A stretch of 64,000 nucleotides of DNA. Source: Burkholderiales bacterium (lineage in GTDB: Bacteria > Pseudomonadota > Gammaproteobacteria > Burkholderiales > Burkholderiaceae). The stretch's first letter is position 1. Each line of letters begins with the position of its first letter. Positions 22,380-31,903 of this stretch are shown piece by piece. Position numbers and translations under genes: made by a program. The DNA lies in assembly GCA_026225235.1 (NCBI GenBank), contig JAMFSK010000041.1:85788-149787 (forward strand). Reading direction: 5' to 3'. The notes beneath the pieces were generated by a model. The model saw nothing but the letters and a program-made list of their open reading frames with translations, did not search any database and had not been told where the DNA came from.

Positions 22380-24260
22380 ATGGTTTCCCCGCATACCCAG
22401 TTGCAGAAGGTCACCGCCCGCGTGATCGAGCGCAGCCGCGCGACGCGCGCAGCCTACTTGCAGCGCATCGACGATGCGCAAGGCAAGTTCCCCGCACGTG
22501 GCGCACTCTCGTGTGCGAACCTCGCGCACGGTTTCGCCGGCCTCACCGGCGACGACAAGATGAAGATCAAGGCGATCCGTCAGCCGAATATCGCCATCGT
22601 GTCGTCCTACAACGAAATGCTGTCGGCCCATGCGCCGTTCATCAGCTACCCCGACATCATCAAGCAGGCGGCCCGCGAGGCAGGCGGCGTGGCGCAATTC
22701 GCCGGCGGCGTGCCCGCGATGTGCGATGGCATTACGCAGGGCAATCCCGGCATGGAGCTCTCGCTGTTCTCGCGCGAAGTCATTGCCATGTCGACCGCGG
22801 TAGCGCTAACACACAATATGTTCGATGCTGCGCTGTGCCTCGGGATCTGCGACAAGATCGTGCCGGGTCTGCTGATCGGCGCCCTTCAGTTCGGCCATCT
22901 GCCGACCATCTTCGTGCCGGCCGGTCCGATGACCAGTGGTCTCTCGAACGACGACAAGGCGAAGACGCGCCAACGGTTCGCCACGGGCCAGTGCGGTCGC
23001 GACGAATTGCTCGAGGCGGAAGCCGAGGCCTATCACGGCCACGGCACCTGCACCTTCTATGGCACCGCCAACAGCAATCAGATGCTGATGGAAGTCATGG
23101 GCCTGCATCTGCCGAGCACGGCCTTCGTTCATCCGCATACGCCGCTGCGCGATGCGCTGACCGCCGAGTCCGCGCGGCGCGTGCTGGAGATCACGGCTGA
23201 AGGCGCGCACTACACGCCTATCGGTCATGTCGTCGACGAGAAATCCGTGATCAACGGCATTGCAGCTCTCCTCGCGACCGGCGGCTCGACCAATCACACG
23301 CTGCATCTGGTCGCCATCGCGCGCGCGGCCGGGATCCTGATCGACTGGAACGATTTCGACGATCTGTCGCAATCGACGCCGCTGCTCGCCAAGATCTATC
23401 CGAATGGCAAGGCCGATGTGAACCACTACCACGCGGCAGGCGGCATGGCTTTCCTGGTGCGCGAGATGCTCTCCGCTGGCTTGCTGCATGAGGACGTCAC
23501 GACAGTTGTGGGCAAGGGCCTCTCGCATTACACGAAGGAACCAAAGCTCATCGATGGCAAGCTTCAATGGGTCGAAGGCACGCTCGAAAGCCACGACACC
23601 AAGGTGCTGCGCCCGGCGGCCGAGCCGTTTCAGGCCGATGGCGGCTTGCGCCTGATGCAGGGCAAGCTTGGCCGTGGCGTGATCAAGATCTCGGCCGTGG
23701 CGCCTGAACATCGCATCGTGCGTGCACCGGCGATCGTGTTCGATTCACAGGAAGCCGTGCAGGAAGCCTTCGATGCGGGCGAACTGAACCGCGACTTCAT
23801 CGCCGTGGTGCGATTCCAGGGCGCGCGCGCGAACGGCATGCCGGAACTGCACCGTCTGACCCCGCCGCTCGGCGTGCTGCAGGACCAGGGTTTCAAGGTG
23901 GCGCTGGTGACCGACGGCCGCATGTCGGGTGCGTCGGGCAAGGTGCCCGCGGTCATCCACATGTCGCCGGAAGCCTTGCTCGACGGCCCGCTCGGCAAGG
24001 TCCGCACGGGTGATATGCTGGTTATCGATGCCGAAGCCGGCGTGCTCGATGTCGAGATCGATGCGTATGACTGGGCCAAGCGCGAAGTCGTGCGGCCCGC
24101 GCATCAGGATCTGAACGAAGTCGGTTTTGGCCGCGAGCTGTTCGGCGTCTTCCGTGCCGCTGCCGCGCCTGCCGAATTCGGTGCGTCGGTGTTCGGCCCG
24201 GTTCCGGGCGAGACCACGCCGAGTGCCTCCGTCAGGCACAACGTGACAGTCGGGCACTGA
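22380..24260 (+). CDS. edd: Phosphogluconate dehydratase
   Basis: First enzyme of the Entner-Doudoroff branch: 6-phosphogluconate to 2-keto-3-deoxy-6-phosphogluconate. 626 residues, matching the IlvD/Edd family with its Fe-S cluster. Motifs: [51 protein letters not shown] with the cluster Cys, [19 protein letters not shown], and [14 protein letters not shown] near the end. The ATG at 22380 follows an AAGGAG (22366-22371); the open frame upstream to 21948 overlaps the peptidase gene and is not family-like. It leads a cluster with eda, gntP and gntK. Confidence 0.96.
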   Translation: MVSPHTQLQKVTARVIERSRATRAAYLQRIDDAQGKFPARGALSCANLAHGFAGLTGDDKMKIKAIRQPNIAIVSSYNEMLSAHAPFISYPDIIKQAAREAGGVAQFAGGVPAMCDGITQGNPGMELSLFSREVIAMSTAVALTHNMFDAALCLGICDKIVPGLLIGALQFGHLPTIFVPAGPMTSGLSNDDKAKTRQRFATGQCGRDELLEAEAEAYHGHGTCTFYGTANSNQMLMEVMGLHLPSTAFVHPHTPLRDALTAESARRVLEITAEGAHYTPIGHVVDEKSVINGIAALLATGGSTNHTLHLVAIARAAGILIDWNDFDDLSQSTPLLAKIYPNGKADVNHYHAAGGMAFLVREMLSAGLLHEDVTTVVGKGLSHYTKEPKLIDGKLQWVEGTLESHDTKVLRPAAEPFQADGGLRLMQGKLGRGVIKISAVAPEHRIVRAPAIVFDSQEAVQEAFDAGELNRDFIAVVRFQGARANGMPELHRLTPPLGVLQDQGFKVALVTDGRMSGASGKVPAVIHMSPEALLDGPLGKVRTGDMLVIDAEAGVLDVEIDAYDWAKREVVRPAHQDLNEVGFGRELFGVFRAAAAPAEFGASVFGPVPGETTPSASVRHNVTVGH

Positions 24261-24360
24261 TACATAGACAGCATTGACAAGCATCGTAAGGCGCGCCTGA
24301 CAGTCGTTCCAGTGTTGGGCGCGTAGCGACAGAACATTGAATCAATCGGAGGAGCAAGTC

Positions 24361-25005
24361 ATGATCAAAGTCAGCGAAATCGTTCGAATCGGTCCGGTGA
24401 TCCCGGTCCTCGCCTTCGATTCGGTCGAGGAAGGTGAAGCCGTCTGCCGTGCCTTGTATGAAGGCGGCGTCAAGGTGCTCGAAATCACATTGCGCACGGC
24501 CGCCGGCCTGGGCGTGATCGAACGCGCGAGCAAGATCGCCGACGATATCGTCGTCGGTGTCGGCACGCTCACGAAACCGTCGGAAGTCGAAGCCTCCCGG
24601 CGTGCCGGTGCGCAGTTCGGCGTCTCGCCGGGGCTGACGCGCGAACTGCATCAGGCCGCGGCCGATGCAGGCCTGCCGATGCTGCCGGGTTGCATGACGC
24701 CGTCAGACCTGATCCAGGCCATCTCGTTCGGCTATGAGATCGTCAAGTTCTTCCCGGCCCAGCAAGCGGGTGGCGTCGCCATGCTCAACGCGTTCTACGG
24801 CCCGTTCCCGAACCTGCGCTTCTGCCCGACCGGCGGCATCACGCCGGAAACCGCGCCGAACTTCCTCGCGTTGCCGAACGTCGTGTGCGTGGGCGGCTCG
24901 TGGATGACACCGAAGGCCGCGGTCGCGGCGAAAGACTGGGCGGAAGTCACGCGTCTTGCGCGCGCGTCAAGCAAGCTCGGTCATCACGCCGCCAAGGCTG
25001 CCTGA
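24361..25005 (+). CDS. eda: KDPG aldolase
   Basis: Splits 2-keto-3-deoxy-6-phosphogluconate into pyruvate and glyceraldehyde-3-phosphate. 214 residues, a class I aldolase TIM barrel. The catalytic Glu41 (VLEITLRT) and Schiff-base Lys129 (EIVKFFPAQQAGG) are present, as is the phosphate loop CPTGGITPE. A strong GGAGGAGC (24348-24355) precedes the ATG at 24361. It lies 100 bp after edd. Confidence 0.96.
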   Translation: MIKVSEIVRIGPVIPVLAFDSVEEGEAVCRALYEGGVKVLEITLRTAAGLGVIERASKIADDIVVGVGTLTKPSEVEASRRAGAQFGVSPGLTRELHQAAADAGLPMLPGCMTPSDLIQAISFGYEIVKFFPAQQAGGVAMLNAFYGPFPNLRFCPTGGITPETAPNFLALPNVVCVGGSWMTPKAAVAAKDWAEVTRLARASSKLGHHAAKAA

Positions 25006-25146
25006 AAATGGCAAGGGCGCAGGCCTTCTGCGCCTGCCGCCGGTCCGGGCCGGAGACGCCCGGGCCACTTTGCGCGGCGATCGCCGCGCATCGCCCAGAA
25101 CTATAACAATGCGGGCGCCGTGCGCCCGCCGCCCAAGGAGCACCGC

Positions 25147-26538
25147 ATGGGAGCGGTTCACGGAACCCCGTTGCTGATCGAAGCACTGGTGGCCATCATT
25201 GCGCTGATCGTCCTGATCGCGCGCTTCAAACTTAATCCCTTCGTCACATTGCTACTGGTCTCCGTGCTGCTTGCAGCGGCGGCCGGCATGCCGATGGACA
25301 AGATCGTCAAGGCTTTCGAAACGGGTGTCGGCAATACGCTCGGGCATATCGCGCTGGTGATCGGTCTGGGCACGATGCTCGGCAAGATGATGGCCGAATC
25401 GGGCGGCGCCGAGCGCATCGCCACGACCCTGATCGGCTGGTTCGGCGAAAAGCATGTGCATTGGGCGATGATGTGCATCGCGATCATCGTCGGGCTACCC
25501 GTCTTCTTCGAAGTCGGTTTCGTCCTGTTGATTCCGATCGCTTTCAACATCGCGCAACGCACCGGCAAGTCGATGGTCTTGATCGGCGTGCCGATGATCG
25601 CGGGCCTGTCGATCGTGCACGGGCTGATCCCGCCTCACCCGGCGGCACTGATCGCGGTGCAGGCGTTTCATGCGGATATCGGCCGGACCATCGCCTACGG
25701 ACTGCTCGTCGGTATCCCGACGGCAATCGTCGCGGGCCCGCTGTTCGCCCTGTCGATCTACAAACATATCGACCTGCATCCTGACAACGCAATTGCCCGC
25801 CAATTCATCGGCCGTCGAGTGGGCACTTCCGCGGAAGAAGGCAAGGATGCGGATCCCGAACCGCGCGACCTGCCCAGTTTCGGTATCACCCTTTTCACCA
25901 TCCTGTTGCCCGTCGTGCTGATGTTGCTCGGCAGTTGGGCGGACGTCTTCGCGCCGGCCCACTCGGGCGTGAACGATGTTCTGCGCCTGCTCGGCAACTC
26001 GGACGTTGCGCTGCTCATTGCCGTTCTGGTCTGCTTCTGGACCTTTGGCTCGGCGCGCGGCTTCGACCGCAACCAGATCCTCAAATTCGTCAACGCGGGC
26101 CTGGGTCCGATCGCCGGGATCATCCTGGTGATTGGCGCGGGGGGCGGTTTCGGTGGCATTCTTCGGGAGACGGGCATCTCGCAGCAGATCATTGCTTCGT
26201 CGAGCCAGATGCATTTATCGCCCCTGATGCTCGGCTGGCTTGTCGCTGCGCTGATCCGGCTTGCGACCGGGTCGGCGACGGTCGCGATGACGACGGCCTG
26301 CGGCATCGTCGCGCCGCTCGTCACGTCGGCGGGCGCCACCGTGCGGCCCGAATTGCTGGTGCTAGCGACCGGCTCGGGCTCGCTGATCTTTTCGCATGTG
26401 AACGATGCCGGCTTTTGGCTCGTCAAAGAATACTTCGGGATGACGATCTCGCAGACCTTCAAGACCTGGTCACTCTGCGAGACGATCATCTCGGTCATGG
26501 GTCTCGTGCTGACGCTGGGTCTCGCGACGATCGTCTGA
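25147..26538 (+). CDS. gntP: Gluconate:H+ symporter, GntP family
   Basis: An inner-membrane permease predicted to import gluconate. 463 residues with 12 or more hydrophobic segments. Family motifs include LGTMLGKMMAESGGAERIA, GLPVFFEVGFVLLIPI, GLIPPHPAALIAV, GAGGGFGGIL and the C-terminal LIFSHVNDAGFWLVKEYFG. AAGGAGC (25134-25140) supports the ATG at 25147. Its position between eda and gntK makes gluconate the likely substrate over related sugar acids. Confidence 0.9.
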   Translation: MGAVHGTPLLIEALVAIIALIVLIARFKLNPFVTLLLVSVLLAAAAGMPMDKIVKAFETGVGNTLGHIALVIGLGTMLGKMMAESGGAERIATTLIGWFGEKHVHWAMMCIAIIVGLPVFFEVGFVLLIPIAFNIAQRTGKSMVLIGVPMIAGLSIVHGLIPPHPAALIAVQAFHADIGRTIAYGLLVGIPTAIVAGPLFALSIYKHIDLHPDNAIARQFIGRRVGTSAEEGKDADPEPRDLPSFGITLFTILLPVVLMLLGSWADVFAPAHSGVNDVLRLLGNSDVALLIAVLVCFWTFGSARGFDRNQILKFVNAGLGPIAGIILVIGAGGGFGGILRETGISQQIIASSSQMHLSPLMLGWLVAALIRLATGSATVAMTTACGIVAPLVTSAGATVRPELLVLATGSGSLIFSHVNDAGFWLVKEYFGMTISQTFKTWSLCETIISVMGLVLTLGLATIV

Positions 26539-26557
26539 ACGTAAAGGGAGTGGTCTG

Positions 26558-27055
26558 ATGATTCTGATAGCAATGGGCGTATCCGGCAGCGGCAAGACCA
26601 CAATTGGCGAACAAATCGCGGCGCGTCTCGGCTGTGGATTCGCCGACGCGGATGAATTCCACAGCGAAGCTAACAAGAAGAAGATGCATGAAGGCCATCC
26701 GCTGACCGATGAGGATCGCTGGCCCTGGCTGCGCTCGATTCGCGAAGCGCTCGAGGCCAAGCGTGAGGCGGGCGTCGACTTTGTGTTTGCGTGCTCGGCG
26801 CTCAAGGCCGCTTATCGCGACATCCTGCGCGACGGCGACAAGGACGTGATCTTCGTCTACTTGCACGGCACGCGCGAAGTGCTCGCGGACCGGCTCGGCG
26901 CGCGCAAGAACCATTTCTTTGACCCGTCGCTGCTCCAGAGTCAGCTTGATACGCTCGAGCCGCCGACCGAAGAGGAAGCGGTCTTCGTCGATATCGACCA
27001 AAGTCCCGAGCAGATCGTCGACGAGGTCATCGAGAAGGTCAGGCAACGGGGCTAA
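26558..27055 (+). CDS. gntK: Gluconokinase
   Basis: Phosphorylates imported gluconate to 6-phosphogluconate, the Edd substrate. 165 residues, standard for the small GntK family. The P-loop GVSGSGKTT is at 7-15, followed by DADEFHSEANKKKMHEGHPLTDEDRWPWL, a diagnostic gluconokinase segment. A ribosome site (AAGGGAG) precedes the ATG. With edd, eda and gntP it completes a gluconate-to-triose route. Confidence 0.95.
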   Translation: MILIAMGVSGSGKTTIGEQIAARLGCGFADADEFHSEANKKKMHEGHPLTDEDRWPWLRSIREALEAKREAGVDFVFACSALKAAYRDILRDGDKDVIFVYLHGTREVLADRLGARKNHFFDPSLLQSQLDTLEPPTEEEAVFVDIDQSPEQIVDEVIEKVRQRG

Positions 27056-27107
27056 GGGGCCGTCGCCGCGTACAATGTCGGCTTGTTCTTCGTAGCCGGA
27101 TCCCTTG

Positions 27108-28454
27108 ATGTCCTCTTTTGAATTCTTCGCACCGTGCCCGCGTGGCCTTGAGGCCCCGCTTGCCGCCGAGTTGCGCGAAATCGGCGTGCATGCGCCGATC
27201 AAGGTGGGGGCCGAGGTGCCGGGCGGGGCGCACTTTGCCGGCGAGTGGGCCGCGGCGATGGCGGTCAATCTTCATTCGCGCATTGCGAGCCGCGTGTTGC
27301 TGAAGATCGCCCAGCGCCCGTATCGCAACGAACACGACATCTTCGCGTTTGCGCTCGAGCAGCCGTGGGAGCGCTGGTTCACGGCGAACCAGACGCTGCG
27401 TATCGACGTGACGGCGATCAAGTCGCCGCTCAAGAGCCTCGAGTTCACGACGCTGCGCGTCAAGGATGCGGTCTGCGACCGGCTGCGCGATACCACGGGC
27501 GCGCGTCCGAACATCGATACCGCAGAGCCGGACGTGCGGATCTTCGTATTCGTGACGGCGACCGATTGCACGCTTTATCTCGATACGTCCGGTGAGCCGC
27601 TGTTCAAGCGTGGCTGGCGGCTCGACAAAGGCGCGGCGCCGCTGCGCGAAAACCTCGCGGCGGGCATTTTGCGCCTGACCGGCTGGGCGCCCGGCACGCC
27701 GCTTTATGACCCGATGTGCGGTAGCGGCACGTTTCTCGCCGAAGCGGTCCAGCAGTCGCTAGGCGTGGCGCCGGGTGTCCAGCGGCGCTTCGGTTTCGAG
27801 AAGCTCAAGCAATACGACATCACGGCATGGCAAGGGCTCAAGGTCGCCGCGATGGATAAGCAACGCGCCGCACGCAGCGCGAAGATCGACGACCTGAAGA
27901 TCTTCGGCAGCGATATCTCGGGCGACATGCTCGACAAAGCGCGCAGCAATCTCGCCCGTGCCGGCGTACCGACGCTGGTGCTCAAGCAGCTCGATGCACG
28001 CAATATGGTGGCGCCCATCGATGAGCCGGGCATCCTTGTCGCGAACCCACCGTATGGCGAGCGCATCGAAGTGCGTGGCCGCGGCCCGCGCGGCGAAGCG
28101 CGGCCCACGCCGCGTAGCGAGCGCGATCAGTCGCGCGGTGCACGCGGCGAAGCGCGCGGCGGCTATCGCGATCGGGACCGCAACGGTGACGATGACGACG
28201 GCGGTGCACGTGGTTTCGAACGGGCCGAAAGCGAAGAACTGGGCGCGGAGTTCTTCCAGGCCTTCGGCGATGCACTCAAGCAGCGCTTCACGGGCTGGCA
28301 CGCGTTCATGCTGTCGTCCGACCGCGGTTTGCCGGGGCAGTTGCGCCTGCGCGAGTCGACCAAGACGCCCTTGTTCAACGGTGCACTCGAGTGCCGCTTA
28401 TTCCGCTTCGACCTGATCGCCGGTTCAGTCCGGCGCCGCGAACCGGAAGCGTGA
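27108..28454 (+). CDS. THUMP-domain class I rRNA/RNA methyltransferase (RlmL N-half type)
   Basis: A SAM-dependent RNA methyltransferase resembling the m2G2445 half of E. coli RlmL/YcbY. 448 residues: ferredoxin-like plus THUMP (about 1-165), then a Rossmann methyltransferase with DPMCGSGTFLAEA (about 201-213), FGSDISGDMLDKARSN and the catalytic VANPPYGERIE (about 310-320). Directly after NPPY an insert of about 45 residues, rich in Arg, Gly, Asp and Glu, breaks the fold. Translation starts at the ATG at 27108. A -10-like TACAAT is at 27071-27076. Confidence 0.88.
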   Translation: MSSFEFFAPCPRGLEAPLAAELREIGVHAPIKVGAEVPGGAHFAGEWAAAMAVNLHSRIASRVLLKIAQRPYRNEHDIFAFALEQPWERWFTANQTLRIDVTAIKSPLKSLEFTTLRVKDAVCDRLRDTTGARPNIDTAEPDVRIFVFVTATDCTLYLDTSGEPLFKRGWRLDKGAAPLRENLAAGILRLTGWAPGTPLYDPMCGSGTFLAEAVQQSLGVAPGVQRRFGFEKLKQYDITAWQGLKVAAMDKQRAARSAKIDDLKIFGSDISGDMLDKARSNLARAGVPTLVLKQLDARNMVAPIDEPGILVANPPYGERIEVRGRGPRGEARPTPRSERDQSRGARGEARGGYRDRDRNGDDDDGGARGFERAESEELGAEFFQAFGDALKQRFTGWHAFMLSSDRGLPGQLRLRESTKTPLFNGALECRLFRFDLIAGSVRRREPEA

Positions 28455-28472
28455 AATAAAGAAGCGTTTGAA

Positions 28473-28509
28473 ATGAAGAAGGGGCCCATGAACTGGGCCC
28501 CTTCTTCAT
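28473..28509. terminator. Strong bidirectional terminator hairpin
   Basis: A perfect 16-bp stem (28473-28488 with 28494-28509), including GAAGAAGGGGCCCA and its complement, with a 5-nt loop. It lies between the convergent methyltransferase and pntB genes. There is no classic T-run, but the outer stem is A/T-rich on the appropriate sides. Confidence 0.75.
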
Positions 28510-28637
28510 GCTGGCAACGCGGTGAGCCCTTCCGAAGCACCGGCTGGCACGGAATCCCACTGGACTCCGTCGCGCCGACTACGGCGACGACGCCGACCGC
28601 GCTCACGCGCTGCTGGCCCGATGTTCCGAGCAAGGAC

Positions 28638-30077
28638 TTACTCGACCGCTTTCATCATGGCTTCAACGACCTTCTTCGCGTCGCCGAACACCATCATCGT
28701 CTTGTCCATATAGAACAGCTCGTTGTCGAGCCCGGCGTAGCCGGAAGCCATCGAGCGCTTGTTGACGATCACGGTGGCGGCCTTATAGGCCTCGAGGATC
28801 GGCATGCCGGCGATGGGCGACTTCGGATCCTTGGCGGCCGGGTTCACCACGTCGTTGGCGCCGAGCACGAGCACGACATCGGTCTGCCCGAATTCGGCAT
28901 TGATATCGTCCATCTCGAAGACCTGGTCGTAGGGCACCTCGGCCTCGGCCAGCAGCACGTTCATATGGCCCGGCATGCGGCCCGCTACCGGGTGGATCGC
29001 GTACTTGACGTCGATGCCCTTGGCGACGAGCTTGGTCGTCAGCTCCTTGAGCGCATGTTGCGCCCGTGCGACTGCGAGACCATAACCCGGCACGATCACC
29101 ACGGTTTCCGCATTGCTGAGCATGAACGCTGCATCGTCAGGCGAGCCCGACTTCACCGGCCGCTGCTCGGCGGCAGGGCCACCGGCGGCCGCCGCTTCCC
29201 CTCCGAAGCCACCCAGCAGGACATTGAAGAACGAGCGGTTCATCGCCTTGCACATGATGTACGAAAGAATCGCGCCCGATGAGCCGACCAGTGAGCCTGC
29301 CACGATCAGCATCGAGTTGTTCAGCGAGAAGCCGATGCCGGCTGCGGCCCAGCCCGAATACGAGTTCAGCATCGACACGACAACGGGCATGTCGGCCCCG
29401 CCGATCGGGATGATGATCAGCACGCCGAGCGCAAACGCGATCAGCGTCATGATGATGAAGGGCAGCCACGATTGCGAGATGAAGAAGATGATGCCGAAGC
29501 CGACCATCGCAATCGCGAGCATCAGGTTGATCAGGTGCTGCCCCGGATAGATCACCGGCGCGCCCTTGAACAGCCTGAATTTGTAATTGCCCGACAGCTT
29601 GCCGAAAGCGATCACCGAGCCCGAGAAGGTGATGGCGCCCACGAAGGTACCGATAAACAGTTCGACCCGATTGCCATACGGCAGCGTCGGATCGCCCTGC
29701 GGCGCCAGACCGAAAGCCGAGGGCTCGGACACCACGGCATACGCGATACAGACCGCCGCCAGGCCGATCAGCGAATGCATCGCCGCGACCAGTTCGGGCA
29801 TCTTGGTCATCTCGACGCGGTTCGCCACGAACGCGCCGATCGTGCCACCGATCACGAGTGCACCGAGCAACAGGCCGAGCCCGGTGCCGAGGGGCAACTG
29901 CATTTCGCTCGCGCGGTTATAGATCAGGGCGAGGGTCGTGAGCACCGCGATGAGCATGCCGCTCATGCCGAACACATTGCCGCGCCGCGCCGTGGTGGGA
30001 TGCGAGAGACCCTTGAGCGCCTGAATGAAACAGACCGAGGCGACCAGATAGAGGAGGGTGACGACTTCGTAGCTCAT
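28638..30077 (-). CDS. pntB: NAD(P) transhydrogenase subunit beta
   Basis: The NADP(H)-binding and membrane subunit of the proton-translocating transhydrogenase, which uses the proton gradient to make NADPH. 479 residues: about eight to nine membrane helices (1-270), then a dIII NADP-binding domain with VVIVPGYGLAVARAQHAL, HPVAGRMPGHMNVLLAEA and LGANDVVNPAAK. The start overlaps the pntAB stop by 4 bp, so the three pnt genes form one operon. Confidence 0.96.
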   Translation of the reverse strand: MSYEVVTLLYLVASVCFIQALKGLSHPTTARRGNVFGMSGMLIAVLTTLALIYNRASEMQLPLGTGLGLLLGALVIGGTIGAFVANRVEMTKMPELVAAMHSLIGLAAVCIAYAVVSEPSAFGLAPQGDPTLPYGNRVELFIGTFVGAITFSGSVIAFGKLSGNYKFRLFKGAPVIYPGQHLINLMLAIAMVGFGIIFFISQSWLPFIIMTLIAFALGVLIIIPIGGADMPVVVSMLNSYSGWAAAGIGFSLNNSMLIVAGSLVGSSGAILSYIMCKAMNRSFFNVLLGGFGGEAAAAGGPAAEQRPVKSGSPDDAAFMLSNAETVVIVPGYGLAVARAQHALKELTTKLVAKGIDVKYAIHPVAGRMPGHMNVLLAEAEVPYDQVFEMDDINAEFGQTDVVLVLGANDVVNPAAKDPKSPIAGMPILEAYKAATVIVNKRSMASGYAGLDNELFYMDKTMMVFGDAKKVVEAMMKAVE

Positions 30078-30391
30078 TTCGCGGCCCCCGCAGCGGCCGG
30101 CGCATCTTTCTTCGGGGTTTTCTTGCGGAACATCTCGAGCATGCGGCGCGTGACCAGGAAGCCGCCGAACACATTGATCGCCGCGAGCAGCACGGCGATC
30201 GTGCCGAAAATCTTGCCTGCCGGGCTGACCGTCAGCGCAGCCGCGAGCATTGCACCGACGATCACGATAGCCGAGATCGCATTGGTGACCGCCATCAGCG
30301 GCGTATGCAGCGCGGGCGTGACCGTCCAGACCACGTGATAGCCGACATAGACGGCCAGCACGAACACAATCAAATGATTGACCAGTTCCAT
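30074..30391 (-). CDS. pntAB: NAD(P) transhydrogenase subunit alpha, membrane part
   Basis: A 105-residue protein with three hydrophobic helices (about 5-25, 33-55 and 60-80), equivalent to the C-terminal membrane part of E. coli PntA. In many alphaproteobacteria and betaproteobacteria it is a separate gene, as here. Motifs FVLAVYVGYHVVWTVTPALHTPL and NAISAIVIVGA are typical. It is 12 bp after pntAA and overlaps pntB by 4 bp. Confidence 0.93.
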   Translation of the reverse strand: MELVNHLIVFVLAVYVGYHVVWTVTPALHTPLMAVTNAISAIVIVGAMLAAALTVSPAGKIFGTIAVLLAAINVFGGFLVTRRMLEMFRKKTPKKDAPAAAGAAK

Positions 30392-30403
30392 TTCCGATCC
30401 TCG

Positions 30404-31555
30404 TCAGGCGCGTCGCGCGTTGCGGATGACTTCGCCGTCGCGCGCGAGCAGGGTCGCGGCGACGATATCGTCGTTGAGGTCGATTACCAGCTTGCCGTCG
30501 GCGTCGACGATCAGCTTGAGGAAATCGAACAGGTTACGGGCATAGAGCGACGAGGCGTCGGACGCCACGGTGGCAGGCAGGTTGGTGTGCCCGACGATCT
30601 GCACGCCGTGCCGGACCACTGTCTTGTCGGTCTCGGTGAGCGGACAGTTGCCGCCGCGCCCGTGCGCTTGCTCAGGGCCACGGCCGGCCGCGAGATCGAT
30701 GATCACCGAACCCGGTTTCATGGCCTGGACGGTTTCTTCCTGGATCAGCGTCGGGGCCGGGCGGCCGGGAATCAAGGCGGTCGAGATCACGATATCGGCC
30801 AGCTTGAGCCTCTCGTGAACCTGCACGGCTTGCCGCTTGAGCCAGCTTTCGGGCATCGGGCGTGCATAGCCCCCTACGCCTACCGCCGCTTCGCGTTCTT
30901 CATCCGTTTCGTAAGGCACGTCGATGAACTTCGCGCCGAGCGATTCAATCTGCTCTTTCACCGCGGGACGCACGTCGGATGCTTCGATCACCGCGCCCAG
31001 CCGCTTGGCCGTCGCAATCGCCTGGAGCCCGGCGACACCTGCGCCGAGCACCACGACGCGGGCCGCCTTGACGGTCCCCGCGGCGGTCATCAGCATCGGC
31101 ATGAAACGCGGATACAGTTCGGCGGCCATCAGCACGGCGCGATAGCCCGCAATATTGGCCTGTGAAGACAGGACATCGAGGCTTTGCGCGCGCGTCGTGC
31201 GTGGCGCCGACTCGAGTGCAAAGGCCGTGAGGCCTGCTGCCGCGAGGCGAGCGGCCTGCTCGGCGTCAAACGGGTCGAGCATGCCGACCAGCACGGCGCC
31301 CCGCGCGAACAAGGGCAACTCGCGATCGAGCGGTGCCCGAACCTTGAGGACAATCTCCGCGCCCAGCGCGGCCGCCGTGTCGACGATCTCCGCGCCCATC
31401 GCCTGATAGGCGGCGTCCGGAAAGAAAGCGTGAGCACCGGCGCCGGCTTCGAACAGCACCTGGTGGTGGGCGGCGATCAGGCGCTTAACCGTTTCCGGTG
31501 TCGCCGCGACGCGCGTTTCCCCGTCCCGCACTTCGGCGGGTATGCCAATTCGCAT
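30404..31555 (-). CDS. pntAA: NAD(P) transhydrogenase subunit alpha, NAD-binding part
   Basis: The soluble dI subunit that binds NAD(H). 383 residues, related to alanine dehydrogenase. It shows MRIGIPAEVRDGETRVAATP, the Rossmann motif GAGVAGLQAIATAKRLGA, and the RQD-loop region LADIVISTALIPGRPAP. The start is the ATG at 31555, preceded by AAGGAGAA on the minus strand; a longer frame upstream has no similarity. First gene of pntAA-pntAB-pntB. Confidence 0.95.
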   Translation of the reverse strand: MRIGIPAEVRDGETRVAATPETVKRLIAAHHQVLFEAGAGAHAFFPDAAYQAMGAEIVDTAAALGAEIVLKVRAPLDRELPLFARGAVLVGMLDPFDAEQAARLAAAGLTAFALESAPRTTRAQSLDVLSSQANIAGYRAVLMAAELYPRFMPMLMTAAGTVKAARVVVLGAGVAGLQAIATAKRLGAVIEASDVRPAVKEQIESLGAKFIDVPYETDEEREAAVGVGGYARPMPESWLKRQAVQVHERLKLADIVISTALIPGRPAPTLIQEETVQAMKPGSVIIDLAAGRGPEQAHGRGGNCPLTETDKTVVRHGVQIVGHTNLPATVASDASSLYARNLFDFLKLIVDADGKLVIDLNDDIVAATLLARDGEVIRNARRA

Positions 31556-31903
31556 TGCGTTCTCCTTCTTGTTTTCGGACGCCCACGCAACGGCGGCACA
31601 ACCGCCCCGACGGGACCGTGAAACCTCTGGCTGCCACACTGTACCCGAGCACCGCCTGCGCGGCAGTCAGTACCGACCCCGGGGCCGGGGACGAACGGAC
31701 AGGCCCACTGTACAGAAAGAGGGGCGTGCGCGCGATATGGCCGAAAAGCCAATTTTTCGTCCGCGACGCGAGAGCGCCCCGACGCGCTCGAAAGCGCGCG
31801 CGGCCCCTTGACGGTAAAATGCGAAGTGATTGAATTCTGAAGGAAAATTCCGGATGGTCGCGGGCACCCAGCCCGGCGTGCCGCACGCGGAATCTGCAAG
31901 CAT
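31556..31903. other. Divergent promoter region between pntAA and mnmA
   Basis: 348 bp with no supportable gene. It holds the pntAA ribosome site next to its start and a -10-like TAAAAT at 31815-31820 for mnmA. Open frames here are shadows or upstream extensions. Confidence 0.5.
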
